A stretch of DNA of 64,000 nt from Roseateles aquatilis. Its GTDB lineage: Bacteria; Pseudomonadota; Gammaproteobacteria; Burkholderiales; Burkholderiaceae_C. The notes beneath the pieces were generated by a model. That model searched no databases. It saw nothing but the letters and a program-made list of their open reading frames with translations, and was not told the DNA's origin. The position numbers and the translations under genes were made by a program. Below, in pieces: positions 10,631-19,533 of this stretch (positions are counted from its first letter, which is position 1; each line of letters begins with the position of its first letter). The stretch covers positions 310,001 through 374,000 of the forward strand of contig NZ_NIOF01000002.1 of assembly GCF_002205645.1 (NCBI RefSeq), written 5' to 3'.

Positions 10631-12613
10631 TCACCGACCGCGCAGGAACAACGCGTCCAGGTCTCGCACGGTCAGTTGGCGCCAGGTGGGACGGCCGTGA
10701 TTGCACTGGTCGGCGCGCTCGGTGCGTTCCATGTCGCGCAGCAACGCGTTCATCTCGTCGAGCGTGAGTTGGCGATTGGCCCGGACCGCGCCGTGGCAGG
10801 CCATCGTCGCCAGGATCTCGTGCTGTGCGCGTTCGATCGCGTGGCTGGCATCGAATTGCGCCAGCTCGGCGAGCACGCCACGCGCCAGTTCGACGACGTC
10901 GCCGCCGGACAGCAGGGCGGGGCGCTCGCGCACCGCCAGCACCTTGGCCGACAGCGGCGAGATGTCCAGGCCGAGCCGGCGCAGCGTCTCGGATTGGGCC
11001 TCGGCGGTGGCGATCTCGGACGGCGTGGCGGCGAAGGTCACCGGGATCAGCAGGGGCTGCGAGTCGATGCGGGTCTCGCCGAGCGAGGCCTTCAGGCGTT
11101 CGTAGACGACGCGCTCGTGGGCCGCGTGCATGTCCACGATGACCAGGCCCTGGGCGTTCTCGGCCAGCACGTAGATGCCCTGGATTTGCGCGATCGCCCG
11201 GCCCAGCGGCCACTCGCCGGCCTGGCTGGCGGGCAGCGGGGCGGCCGGCGCCGTGCCGAAGCCGGCCAGCGCGGACGCGGGTGCCGGCGCGGTGGGCAGG
11301 CCGGCGGGTGGCGCGGGCGCATACAGCGCCTCGGCCTGCTCCAGCGCCAGCGCGGTCTGCGCGCGGGTGGGGATCGGGGAGCGCCAGCCGCCGGCCGCGT
11401 TCCCGCCGGTGTTGCCGGCCGCATGGTGGCCGACGCCATTGGACGGGGCGGCGGGATACGACCCGCCGGCATCGCTCACCATCGGCCGATCCCAGGCGGG
11501 CGTGCCACTCCAGCTGGTCGGCACGACGGGCGTCGGCGCGGCGCCCGGCTCGGCCGTCGCGGCGGCGCCTGCCTCGTCGCTGCGGGACAGCGCCAGCGCG
11601 GCCACGACGGCGCGGCGCACCTGCTGGTGGATCTCGCGGCCGTCGCGGAAGCGGACCTCGATCTTGGTCGGATGGACGTTGACGTCGACCAGCTCCGGCT
11701 GGATGTCGATGAACAGCACGTAGCTGGGCTGACGCTGGCCGTGCAGCACGTCGTCGAAGGCCGAGCGGATCGCGTGGGCGATCAGCTTGTCGCGGACATA
11801 ACGGCCGTTGACGTAGACGTACTGCATGTCGGCGCGGCTGCGCGCCGCTTCCGGCAGGCCGACGCGGCCGTGGATGCGCATCGGGCCGGCCTGCGCCATG
11901 ACGTCGCGGCTCTGGGCGATGAAGTCGTCGTTGAGGACTTCCGCGATGCGCTGCGGCAGCGGCGCCGCGCGCCACTGGTCGACCAGCTTGCCTTCGTGCC
12001 AGACCGCGAAGCCGACGTCGGGCCGGGCCAGCGCGTGGCGGCGCAGCGCCTCCAGGCAATGGGCCAGTTCGGTGCTTTCGGTCTTGAGGAACTTGCGGCG
12101 GGCGGGCGTGTTGAAGAACAGCTCGCGCACCTCGACGCTGGTGCCGCGCGACCGGGCGGCGGGGCTGAGCTCGCCGCTGCGCGCGTCGAGCCGCCAGGCA
12201 TGGGAGGCGCCGGAGAAGCGCGACACGATCGACAGTTCCGCCACCGAGGACACGGCGGCCAGCGCCTCGCCGCGGAAGCCCATCGTGGCGACGGCCTCCA
12301 GGTCGGACAGGCTGCCGATCTTGCTGGTGGCGTGGCGCTTGATGGCGAGCGGCAGTTCACTGTCGGGGATGCCCAGGCCGTCGTCCTCGACGACCAGGCT
12401 GCGGATGCCGCCCGCCAGCAACTTCAGCTGGATCTGGCCCGCGCCGGCGTCGAGCGCGTTGTCGACCAGCTCGCGCACGACCGAGGACGGGCGTTCGACG
12501 ACCTCGCCGGCGGCGATCTGGCTGATCAGTTCATCGGGGAGTTCGCGGATCGCGCGGCGCGCGGCGGGCGCGTCGGCCGCAGGAATCTCGGCCGGGGCGA
12601 GGGTGTCATCCAT
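10631..12613 (-). CDS. mutL: DNA mismatch repair protein MutL
   Basis: The product is 660 residues from the ATG at 12613; a GTG at 12643 in frame would add ten residues. The N-terminal GHKL ATPase has ELISQIAAGEVVERPSSVV, the Mg/ATP Asn in ELVDNALDAG, DDGLGI and MGFRGEALAA. A Pro/Ala-rich linker separates it from the C-terminal dimer domain. That domain carries an endonuclease-type motif (VDMHAAHERVVYE, compare DQHAxxExxxxE), ACHGAVR, and the zinc-type CNHGRPT. MutL of organisms without MutH nicks DNA itself, and this copy looks competent. Confidence 0.95.
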   Translation of the reverse strand: MDDTLAPAEIPAADAPAARRAIRELPDELISQIAAGEVVERPSSVVRELVDNALDAGAGQIQLKLLAGGIRSLVVEDDGLGIPDSELPLAIKRHATSKIGSLSDLEAVATMGFRGEALAAVSSVAELSIVSRFSGASHAWRLDARSGELSPAARSRGTSVEVRELFFNTPARRKFLKTESTELAHCLEALRRHALARPDVGFAVWHEGKLVDQWRAAPLPQRIAEVLNDDFIAQSRDVMAQAGPMRIHGRVGLPEAARSRADMQYVYVNGRYVRDKLIAHAIRSAFDDVLHGQRQPSYVLFIDIQPELVDVNVHPTKIEVRFRDGREIHQQVRRAVVAALALSRSDEAGAAATAEPGAAPTPVVPTSWSGTPAWDRPMVSDAGGSYPAAPSNGVGHHAAGNTGGNAAGGWRSPIPTRAQTALALEQAEALYAPAPPAGLPTAPAPASALAGFGTAPAAPLPASQAGEWPLGRAIAQIQGIYVLAENAQGLVIVDMHAAHERVVYERLKASLGETRIDSQPLLIPVTFAATPSEIATAEAQSETLRRLGLDISPLSAKVLAVRERPALLSGGDVVELARGVLAELAQFDASHAIERAQHEILATMACHGAVRANRQLTLDEMNALLRDMERTERADQCNHGRPTWRQLTVRDLDALFLRGR

Positions 12614-12655
12614 AAGGGGGAGATTGTAGGAGGTGCCGATCACCGCCCGACACCC

Positions 12656-13468
12656 TCATCCGCCGGGCGAGTCACGAGTGGGGCGTGCGTGCCTTTGGGA
12701 GCGCCAGGCCCAGTAGACGACGATGGCGGTGAGCCAGACGGCGGGCAACGGCTCGACCCAGTCCGCCGAGATTTCCTCGACTGCGCGCTGCGTGTACCAG
12801 TTCCAGGTCGGCCGAGTCTGGGCGAGGCAAAGGTTCATCATGAAGTGCAAGGCGACGCTGGGCCACAGTGAGCGCGTGGCGACGTAGAGCGTGCCCAGCG
12901 TGAGCCCCGCGGTGAAGTACCAGGCAAAGGGCCCCGGGGTCGATGCGGCACTCTTCCCGTGGAGCAGGACGAACACCAGCGCCTGCAGCACGACCGCCAG
13001 CAGCATGGGGACGCCAAGCCGAGTCAAGCGCGAGATGAGCACGCGCCGGCCGATGAACTCTTCGAGCGTGGCCGCGGCGAGGATGGGCAGGATCGACGCA
13101 GCCAGTGACAGCGGCACCATCAGCTCGAAGGCGTGGCGGTCCGAGAACCGGGACGTGCCAGCCAAGAACGCGATCGGAAGGGAAACGAGCAGAACCGTCG
13201 CGAGCCGTCTTCCTGCCACGCGGCTGCGTTGCTCCTCGATGCCCACCGGCCCGGCCAACGCATAGCGATGTCTGGACAAGGCAATGGCGCACAGGAGGAC
13301 AAGCAGCACCGCCAGGAACGGGAGCGCGATCGAGGCGGCGGCGTCATCCACCCACAGGCGCCAGTGGAGGGAGAACAGCCAGCCGATCAGGGCATACGAG
13401 GCGATGAGAAGGAAGATCGGTTCCAGCAGCACGCCCGCCGACGCGACAGACAGATTGCTCTTGCGCAC
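12656..13468 (-). CDS. CPBP-family intramembrane metalloprotease
   Basis: The product is 270 residues and mostly hydrophobic, with about seven or eight membrane segments. The family signature is present: EEFIGRR (Glu136, Glu137, Arg141), a histidine in FVLLHG (His170) and another in VALHFMMNL (His208), which together should hold the catalytic metal. The start is GTG at 13468 with an AAGGA ribosome site. CPBP proteases (CAAX protease / bacteriocin-processing family) cleave peptides in the membrane. The substrate is unknown, and no bacteriocin gene is nearby. It ends 42 bp before mutL. Confidence 0.85.
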   Translation of the reverse strand: MRKSNLSVASAGVLLEPIFLLIASYALIGWLFSLHWRLWVDDAAASIALPFLAVLLVLLCAIALSRHRYALAGPVGIEEQRSRVAGRRLATVLLVSLPIAFLAGTSRFSDRHAFELMVPLSLAASILPILAAATLEEFIGRRVLISRLTRLGVPMLLAVVLQALVFVLLHGKSAASTPGPFAWYFTAGLTLGTLYVATRSLWPSVALHFMMNLCLAQTRPTWNWYTQRAVEEISADWVEPLPAVWLTAIVVYWAWRSQRHARPTRDSPGG

Positions 13469-13714
13469 TTCAGTTTCCTTTCAGGTCCATCAACAGAATG
13501 GACGCCCGTCGGCGCCCGTTGAGAAACCTCCGGAGGCGAAGCCATTCTTCGAGCGCCCGGACTGCCCGTCGATAGGCAGTTCTTCCATCACATCGACAGG
13601 CCGACATCGCTGCGCCGACCAACACCGATCAGTCGGCCGCACAGCATTTCCAAGTGGGTGCGTCCCACCTTTCGACATCAGTCGGTCTTCAACCCCCCGC
13701 CATAATCCGCGCCC
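13469..13714. other. Divergent intergenic region between the CPBP protease and the DedA gene
   Basis: This 246-bp stretch holds the upstream regions of two divergent genes. A CATAAT hexamer ends 8 bases before the DedA ATG, and no purine-rich ribosome site precedes that ATG. Nothing else stands out. Confidence 0.4.
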
Positions 13715-14365
13715 ATGGATCTCCTGCACTTCCTGATCGATTTCATCCTGCACGTCGACGCCCACCTGGCCGAGTTCGTGACCACCTACGGCGTCTGGGT
13801 CTATGCCCTGCTGTTCCTGATCGTGTTCGTCGAGACCGGACTGGTGGTGATGCCCTTCCTGCCGGGGGATTCGCTGCTGTTCGTGGTCGGCGCGCTGTGC
13901 GGCGCGGGCATGATGAGCCTGCCGCTGGCGATCGGGGTGCTGCTGGTGGCGGCCATCCTGGGGGACCAGTGCAACTACACCATCGGCCGCTACTTCGGGC
14001 CCAAGGTGTTCCAGTGGGAGCAGTCGCGCTTCTTCAACAAGCGCGCCTTCGACGCGGCGCACGAGTTCTACGAGAAGCACGGCGGCATCACCATCGTCAT
14101 CGCGCGCTTCATGCCCTTCATCCGCACCTTCGCGCCGTTCGTGGCCGGCGTCGCGGAGATGACGCGCAGCCGCTTCACGGCCTACAACGTCGGCGGCGGC
14201 GTGTTGTGGGTCGTGAGCCTGACGGTGGCGGGATATCTGTTCGGCAACATCCCGTTCGTGCAGACCCACCTCAGCAAGATCATCTGGGCCATGATCATCA
14301 TCCCCGGCCTGATCGCGATCTACGGCGGCTGGCGCGCCTCCCGCCAGTCGAAGGCCGCGGCCTGA
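13715..14365 (+). CDS. DedA-family (VTT/SNARE-associated) inner-membrane protein
   Basis: The product is 216 residues, normal for DedA proteins. Typical blocks are FVETGLVVMPFLPGDSLLF, GDQCNYTIGRYFG, FYEKHGGITIVIARFMPFIRTFAPFVAG and a final hydrophobic helix. DedA proteins are polytopic and include undecaprenyl-phosphate and phospholipid flippases; this copy keeps the acidic residue of the early FVETG block and the arginines of the RFMPFIRT block. The ATG at 13715 lacks a clear ribosome site. Confidence 0.93.
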   Translation: MDLLHFLIDFILHVDAHLAEFVTTYGVWVYALLFLIVFVETGLVVMPFLPGDSLLFVVGALCGAGMMSLPLAIGVLLVAAILGDQCNYTIGRYFGPKVFQWEQSRFFNKRAFDAAHEFYEKHGGITIVIARFMPFIRTFAPFVAGVAEMTRSRFTAYNVGGGVLWVVSLTVAGYLFGNIPFVQTHLSKIIWAMIIIPGLIAIYGGWRASRQSKAAA

Positions 14366-14515
14366 ACCGTCCGGACCCCGGCCGGGCTGACGCGCGGCCG
14401 CCGGTCCTCGGGAAAACACCGACGCCGTCGGTGCGCAAAGCAACGGGGTGAGCTTCGTCAGGGGGAAATGCGACGGCTATTCTCGGCCGCTGCTTTCCTA
14501 CCGGACCCAAGCTCC

Positions 14516-17500
14516 ATGCAACTCAGCACCCTCAGCAAGGCCGTCACCCTGGCCCTGAGCCTGACCGCCGGTATCGCCGCCGGTCCCACGCTGGCCCAGC
14601 AGGCCGTGACCACCACCACCGCCGCGACCGGCGCCAAGGCGCCCGCGCAGGCCGCCGCGATGCTGCTGCGCGATCCGGCCGTGTCGGCGCGCAACCTGGC
14701 CTTCGTGTACGGCGGCGACCTGTGGATCGCCAATCGCGACGGCAGCCAGCCGCGCCGCCTGACCAGCCACGCGGCCGCCGAGTTTTCCCCCCGCTTCTCG
14801 CCCGATGGGCAGTGGATCGCGTACTCCGCCAGCTACGACGGCAACACCGATGTCTACGTGATCCCGGCCGGCGGTGGTCAACCCCGGCGCCTGACCTGGC
14901 ACCCGGCCGCGGACCAGGTCACCGGCTGGAGCCCGGACGGCAAGCGCGTGCTGTTCGCCTCGTCGCGCGAAGTCCTGAACAACCGCAGCAACCAGCTGTT
15001 CGAGGTGCCCGCCGACGGCGGCTACGAGCAGAAGGTCATGGAGGCCGTCGCCTACGAGGGCGTCTGGTCGCCCGATGGCACGCGCCTGGCCTACCGCCCG
15101 TATCGCCAGGCCTACAACGGATCGAGCGGCTGGCGCCAGAGCCGCGGCGGCACCACACCGCCGATCTGGATCATCGATCCCAAGGGCAAGACCTGGGAGC
15201 AGATCCCGCACGTCAACGCCACCGACAGCAACCCGATCTGGATGGGCGACGAGGTCGTCTTCATCTCCGACCGCAACGACGGCGCGGCCAACCTCTTCGC
15301 CTTCAACACCAAGACCAAGGCCCTGCGTCAACTGACGAAGGAAACCGTCTGGGACATCCGCGGCGCCGACGGCCGCGACGGCCGCATCGTCTACGAGGCT
15401 GGCGGTCAACTGAAGGAAGTCGGCCTGGACGGCAGCCCGGCCCGCGTCCTGAGCATCGCCCTGAACGAGCCGAGCAACCAGGCCCGCGAGCAGTGGAAGG
15501 ACGCGTCCAAGACGATCGAGAACGCCTCGCTGTCCGCGACCGGCAAGCGCGTGGTGATCAGCGCGCGCGGCGAGATCTTCACCGTGCCGGTGAAGGACGG
15601 CGTGGTGCGCAACCTGACGCGCACGTCCGGCGTGCGTGAGAAGGACGGCGTCTGGAGCCCCGATGGCCAGCAGGTCGCCTACCTCTCCGACGAACCCGGC
15701 ATGCGCCATCAGGTCGTGATCCGCGACCAGCTCGGCGACGAGGCCGCCGGTAAGCCGACCCGCAAGATCCTGTTGCCCGAGGTGGGTTATTTCTCGCTGC
15801 TCGACTGGTCGCCGGACGGCGCGCGCCTGGTGCTGCAGGACAACCACCTGAACCTGTTCCAACTGCCGCTGACCGGGCCGCAGTCGGGCAAGCTGACCAG
15901 GATCGACACCAGCGAGCGCCGTGCCGGCTTCGACACCAGCTTCTCGCCGGACGGTCGTTTCCTGGCCTATACGGTGGCCGGCAAGAATTTCTTCAGCCAG
16001 ATCCGCGTCATCGACTTCCAGACCGGCCAGCAGCACACGCTGACCGACGGCCAGAGCCACGCCGGCCAGCCGGTGTTCTCGACCAAGGGCGACGTGCTGT
16101 TCTTCGCCGCGTCCATCAACTCCGGCCCGGCGCAGGTGGGGCTGGACATGTCGACCCAGGAGCGCGCGGTGCGCATGGGCCTCTACGCCGCGGTGCTGCG
16201 CGCGGACGGCAAGTCGCCGCTCGCGCCCAAGGCCGGCGACGAGGACGGCAAGGATGCCAAGGACAAGAAGGACGACGAGAAGAAGGACGCCGACAAGGCG
16301 GGCAAGGCCGACGGCGCCGCCAAGGATGGCAAGGACGAGAAGGACGGCAAGGACGCGAAGGCCGACAAGAAGGACGACGCCAAGGACGCCAAGCCCAAGG
16401 TCAAGCCGGTGCGCATCGACTTCGCCGGCATCCAGGATCGCATCGTCGGCCTGCCGGTCGCGACCGCGCGCTATGGCGCGCTGGGCGTGGCGGACGACGG
16501 CGCGCTGTTCTACCTGGAGTACCGCCAGCCGGGCGTGTCCATCGAGCCCAACGGGGGCGAGGGCAACAAGGGCGAGCTGTACCGCTTCGACTTCGAGGAG
16601 AAGAAGGCCAAGCTGGTCAAGCCGCAGGTGCAGAACTACAGCCTCAGCGCCGACGGCAAGAAGATCCTGCTGAATCTGGGCGGCGGCCGGCTGGAGATCT
16701 CCGACGCGCGCGAGAAGATCGACACCAAGAGCATCGACCTGTCGGGCCTGAAGACCCGCATCGATCCCCGTGCCGAGTGGAAGCAGATCTTCGACGAGAC
16801 CTGGTGGATGGAGAAGGAATACTTCTACGACCCCAAGCTGCACGGCCTCGACTGGAACGGCATCTACCAGCGTTATGCGCCGCTGGTGGCGGGCGTGCAA
16901 CGCCGCGAGGATCTGAATGACCTGCTGGTCGAGATGATCGGCGAGCTGCAGGTCGGCCACAACCGCATCGGCGGCGGCGACGTGCATCAGGAGCCGCGCG
17001 TGCCGGTCGGCTTGCTGGGCGCGGACTTCAGCTTCGAGAATGGCAAGTACCGCATCAAGCGGATCTTCAAGGGCGACCGCTGGGATCCCTACCTGAAGGC
17101 CCCGCTGAACGCACCGGGCGTCGGCGTCAAGGAAGGCGAGTATCTGCTGGCCGTCAACGGCCAGCCGGTCGACGGCACGCGCAACCTGTACCAGCAGCTT
17201 GAGAACACGGTCGGCAAGCAGGTGCAGTTGACGGTGTCGGCGAACGCGAACGGGCAGGGCGCGCGTCAGGTGACGGTCGAGCCGACCGGCAACGAAGGGC
17301 GCCTGCGCCAGTGGGCGTGGATCGACCACAACCGCCAGGAAGTGGATCGCCTGAGCGGCGGCAAGATCGCCTACGTCTACATGCCGGACACGGCGGGCTC
17401 GGGCTTCCAGCATTTCAACCGGATGTTCTTCGCGCAGGTCGACAAGACCGGCCTGATCGTCGATGACCGCCGCAACGGTGGCGGCCAGGCCGCGAACTAC

Positions 17501-17971
17501 GTGACCGAGCTGCTGAACCGCGCCTACCTGGGCAGTTGGAAGGACCGCGACGGCCTGATCTACGACACACCCGCCGGCGCCATCTACGGACCCAAGGCGA
17601 TGCTGATCGACCAGGACGCGGGCTCCGGCGGCGACTTCATGCCCTACGCGTTCAAGCGCACGGGCCTGGGCCCGTTGATCGGCAAGCGGACCTGGGGTGG
17701 TCTGATCGGCATCTCGGCGAACCCGGGGCTGATCGACGGCGGTTACCTGGTCGTGCCGTTCTTCCGCTTCTTCACGCCGGAGGGCGAATGGCGCATCGAG
17801 AACGAAGGCGTGGCGCCGGACATCGATGTGGACCTGGATCCGGTGGCGGTCAACCAGGGCCGCGACGTGCAGCTCGAGGCCGCGGTGGCCAATGTCCAGG
17901 AACGGCTGAAGACCTGGAAGCCGATTCAGCGCACGACGGCGCCAGCGATGCCGACGCAGGTGGGCAAGTGA
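14516..17971 (+). CDS. Tricorn-like periplasmic S41 protease with beta-propeller and PDZ
   Basis: The product is 1151 residues. It starts with a signal peptide (about residues 1-29, ending LAQQ). WD40/PD40-like propeller repeats follow (repeated FSPDGQWIAY, WSPDGKRVLF and similar to about residue 540). A Lys/Asp-rich insert sits at about 570-635, then the second propeller part, a C1-type domain with the catalytic-type His in GELQVGHNRIGG, a PDZ domain (about 850-930), and a tail-specific protease domain with the Ser/Asp pair in DAGSGGDFM. Archaeal tricorn degrades peptides, and bacterial versions are usually exported. An ATG is preceded by no strong ribosome site. A hairpin terminator follows at 17997. 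Confidence 0.92.
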   Translation: MQLSTLSKAVTLALSLTAGIAAGPTLAQQAVTTTTAATGAKAPAQAAAMLLRDPAVSARNLAFVYGGDLWIANRDGSQPRRLTSHAAAEFSPRFSPDGQWIAYSASYDGNTDVYVIPAGGGQPRRLTWHPAADQVTGWSPDGKRVLFASSREVLNNRSNQLFEVPADGGYEQKVMEAVAYEGVWSPDGTRLAYRPYRQAYNGSSGWRQSRGGTTPPIWIIDPKGKTWEQIPHVNATDSNPIWMGDEVVFISDRNDGAANLFAFNTKTKALRQLTKETVWDIRGADGRDGRIVYEAGGQLKEVGLDGSPARVLSIALNEPSNQAREQWKDASKTIENASLSATGKRVVISARGEIFTVPVKDGVVRNLTRTSGVREKDGVWSPDGQQVAYLSDEPGMRHQVVIRDQLGDEAAGKPTRKILLPEVGYFSLLDWSPDGARLVLQDNHLNLFQLPLTGPQSGKLTRIDTSERRAGFDTSFSPDGRFLAYTVAGKNFFSQIRVIDFQTGQQHTLTDGQSHAGQPVFSTKGDVLFFAASINSGPAQVGLDMSTQERAVRMGLYAAVLRADGKSPLAPKAGDEDGKDAKDKKDDEKKDADKAGKADGAAKDGKDEKDGKDAKADKKDDAKDAKPKVKPVRIDFAGIQDRIVGLPVATARYGALGVADDGALFYLEYRQPGVSIEPNGGEGNKGELYRFDFEEKKAKLVKPQVQNYSLSADGKKILLNLGGGRLEISDAREKIDTKSIDLSGLKTRIDPRAEWKQIFDETWWMEKEYFYDPKLHGLDWNGIYQRYAPLVAGVQRREDLNDLLVEMIGELQVGHNRIGGGDVHQEPRVPVGLLGADFSFENGKYRIKRIFKGDRWDPYLKAPLNAPGVGVKEGEYLLAVNGQPVDGTRNLYQQLENTVGKQVQLTVSANANGQGARQVTVEPTGNEGRLRQWAWIDHNRQEVDRLSGGKIAYVYMPDTAGSGFQHFNRMFFAQVDKTGLIVDDRRNGGGQAANYVTELLNRAYLGSWKDRDGLIYDTPAGAIYGPKAMLIDQDAGSGGDFMPYAFKRTGLGPLIGKRTWGGLIGISANPGLIDGGYLVVPFFRFFTPEGEWRIENEGVAPDIDVDLDPVAVNQGRDVQLEAAVANVQERLKTWKPIQRTTAPAMPTQVGK

Positions 17972-17996
17972 TCGCTGGGTTGATCTGATCCGAACG

Positions 17997-18018
17997 AACC
18001 GGGGCGAAAGCCCCGGTT
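17997..18018 (+). terminator. Hairpin terminator after the tricorn-like gene
   Basis: A perfect 9-bp stem, AACCGGGGC / GCCCCGGTT, encloses a GAAA tetraloop and is followed by CTTCATT. It lies 25 bp after the stop codon. Confidence 0.8.
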
Positions 18019-18083
18019 CTTCATTGGGAGCTCGAATAGGAAACCGATCGGGCAACGAAGGGAGATCGGATAATTTTCGAATT

Positions 18084-18112
18084 TTGCGTTTTTTTCGTTT
18101 ATTGCCTATGCT
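18084..18112 (+). promoter_or_regulatory. Sigma-70-type promoter of the toxin-antitoxin pair
   Basis: TTGCGT (18084-18089) and TATGCT (18107-18112) are separated by 17 bases in the most A+T-rich stretch of this part of the window. Transcription would start near 18119, about 18 bases before the antitoxin ATG. Confidence 0.65.
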
Positions 18113-18115
18113 AGG

Positions 18116-18137
18116 TGGCATCACAGGAGAGATGCCA
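18116..18137 (+). promoter_or_regulatory. Inverted repeat enclosing the ribosome site of the antitoxin gene
   Basis: TGGCATC (18116-18122) and GATGCCA (18131-18137) form a perfect 7-bp inverted repeat around an 8-base loop containing AGGAGA. The right arm ends on the A of the start ATG. As DNA it overlaps the expected transcription start and could be the operator of the HTH antitoxin. As RNA it would present or occlude the ribosome site. Which one applies cannot be decided from sequence. Confidence 0.6.
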
Positions 18138-18856
18138 TGTCACGCGCGACCCACCCCGCAGTTCGAGCCGTAGCGGCGCAGCGCTATCTGCCCATGTTGA
18201 CCAGCGCGCTGGAGCCCTTGGCGGACAGTATTCAGGAGGTTGTGGTCGTTCGATTGCAGGATGCCGGGAGTGCTCGTCGCGCAAGGGATCCCAAGACGAC
18301 CGACTACCGCGACGTGCGTGCGGCGATAGAGGGGCTCAAGCACCACATCCTCCTGGCGATGGAAGCCTCGCTGAGCGCGAACACCGCTGCGGGCAAGGCG
18401 CTTCGAATGCAATTGATCGCCATGCTGGCGGCGACGGAGGGGGGGAACGCAGCCATGTCGGCGCCATCCTCCAACCAGGCCGACGCGGACGCGCTGATCA
18501 GTACTGCGGACGCGGCCCAGCGGCTCGACGTCAGTCGTCCATACATCGCGATGCTCTGCGACACGGGCAAGCTTGGCGAGATCGTTCGGACCGAGGGCGG
18601 TCATCGTCGTATTCGAACGTCGGCCCTCGACGCCTATCTGGCGGCACGGGCGAAGGCGGTGGAAGGCGTGCCATCGCCCAGGGAGGCGGGCATGGCGATG
18701 GGGTTGTACGACCGGCCCGACCACGAGTATCTGAACGTCTTGCGCGACGAGCGCAAGGCCGCGAAGACTGTGGCCTCGACTGCCAAGAAGCGGTCGTCGG
18801 CGAGCCGAGCACAGCCCGCTCGGCCCGCGGTCAAGAAGACGGGGCGGCAGGGTTGA
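18137..18856 (+). CDS. HTH (excisionase/MerR-like) antitoxin of a PIN toxin pair
   Basis: The product is 239 residues. Residues 1 to about 110 are helical and unassigned. At about 118-175 lies an excisionase-type winged helix: ISTADAAQRLDVSRPYIAMLCDTGKL, then EGGHRRIRTSALDAYLAAR. The tail is Lys/Ala/Arg-rich. A good ribosome site (AGGAGA) precedes the ATG. The stop TGA overlaps the TTG start of the PIN gene, so the two are coupled. HTH proteins of this type paired with a PIN protein are type II antitoxins that usually repress their own promoter. The inverted repeat around 18126 is the obvious candidate site. Confidence 0.8.
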   Translation: MSRATHPAVRAVAAQRYLPMLTSALEPLADSIQEVVVVRLQDAGSARRARDPKTTDYRDVRAAIEGLKHHILLAMEASLSANTAAGKALRMQLIAMLAATEGGNAAMSAPSSNQADADALISTADAAQRLDVSRPYIAMLCDTGKLGEIVRTEGGHRRIRTSALDAYLAARAKAVEGVPSPREAGMAMGLYDRPDHEYLNVLRDERKAAKTVASTAKKRSSASRAQPARPAVKKTGRQG

Positions 18857-19482
18857 CCTCTGAAGGCCTCTCGGTCGTGCTCGACACCTGCGTGCTGCTC
18901 TCGCCGCGAGTGGCCGATGTGCTCATGGATCTCCGTGCTGAAAAGCTGTTCTTCGCCCATTGGACGGCGACCATCGACAGCGAGTTCATGCGGCACATGC
19001 CGAGACTGTTCAACGCGACGCAGGCACAGGCCGCGTCCCGATTGATGGCGATGAAGAAGCGTTGCCCGGAGTGGGAGATCGAGCTCTCCAACGCTGACTT
19101 CACCCAAGTTCCCTCAAGCGTTGACAGTGGGGATCGCCATGTGGCCGCGGCGGCCATCGCGGTGCGGAACCTACCGGATAGCGATCGGAATGCGAAAGTT
19201 CTCCTCGTGACGGAAAACTTGCGAGACATGGCGCCGACGGCAATGGCGCGACTGGGCATCCAAGTACTGCGTCCAGGAGCTTTTCTCGACGAGCTCTATA
19301 TGGCTTTCTCAAAGCCAACGACCCGCGCGGTACTGCGGGCGGCCGGTGATCTGAAGAATCCGCCCTACACCGTGGCGGAACTGCTCTTTGCTTTGAAAAG
19401 GCAGGGCGCCAAGGCGCTGGCGGCGGGAATGGCCGAGGCTCTCCAAGTCAAGCCGGTGAAGAAGGACAAGCTGCGCGCGTAG
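18853..19482 (+). CDS. PIN-domain ribonuclease toxin
   Basis: The product is 209 residues. The TTG at 18853 is needed to keep the first catalytic Asp (VVLDTCVLL, Asp11). Further PIN residues are Glu44 (DSEFMRH), the SVDSGDRHVAAAA block (Asp91, Asp94, His96) and the LLVTENLRDM strand (Asp125). All four acidic positions expected for the metal site are there, so the enzyme looks active. PIN toxins cut RNA, often tRNA or mRNA. The stop is followed by a 51-bp gap to the convergent amiC. Confidence 0.83.
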   Translation: MTSEGLSVVLDTCVLLSPRVADVLMDLRAEKLFFAHWTATIDSEFMRHMPRLFNATQAQAASRLMAMKKRCPEWEIELSNADFTQVPSSVDSGDRHVAAAAIAVRNLPDSDRNAKVLLVTENLRDMAPTAMARLGIQVLRPGAFLDELYMAFSKPTTRAVLRAAGDLKNPPYTVAELLFALKRQGAKALAAGMAEALQVKPVKKDKLRA

Positions 19483-19533
19483 GCCTGGGTGATGGGCCGT
19501 GATCGATGCGATTTCGCGCATCGGTGCTTGGCC

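Noticed and set aside
18060-19490. The HTH-PIN pair as part of a prophage or integrative element
   Set aside because: No integrase, attachment repeat or other phage gene flanks it; only the A+T-rich promoter hints at transfer.
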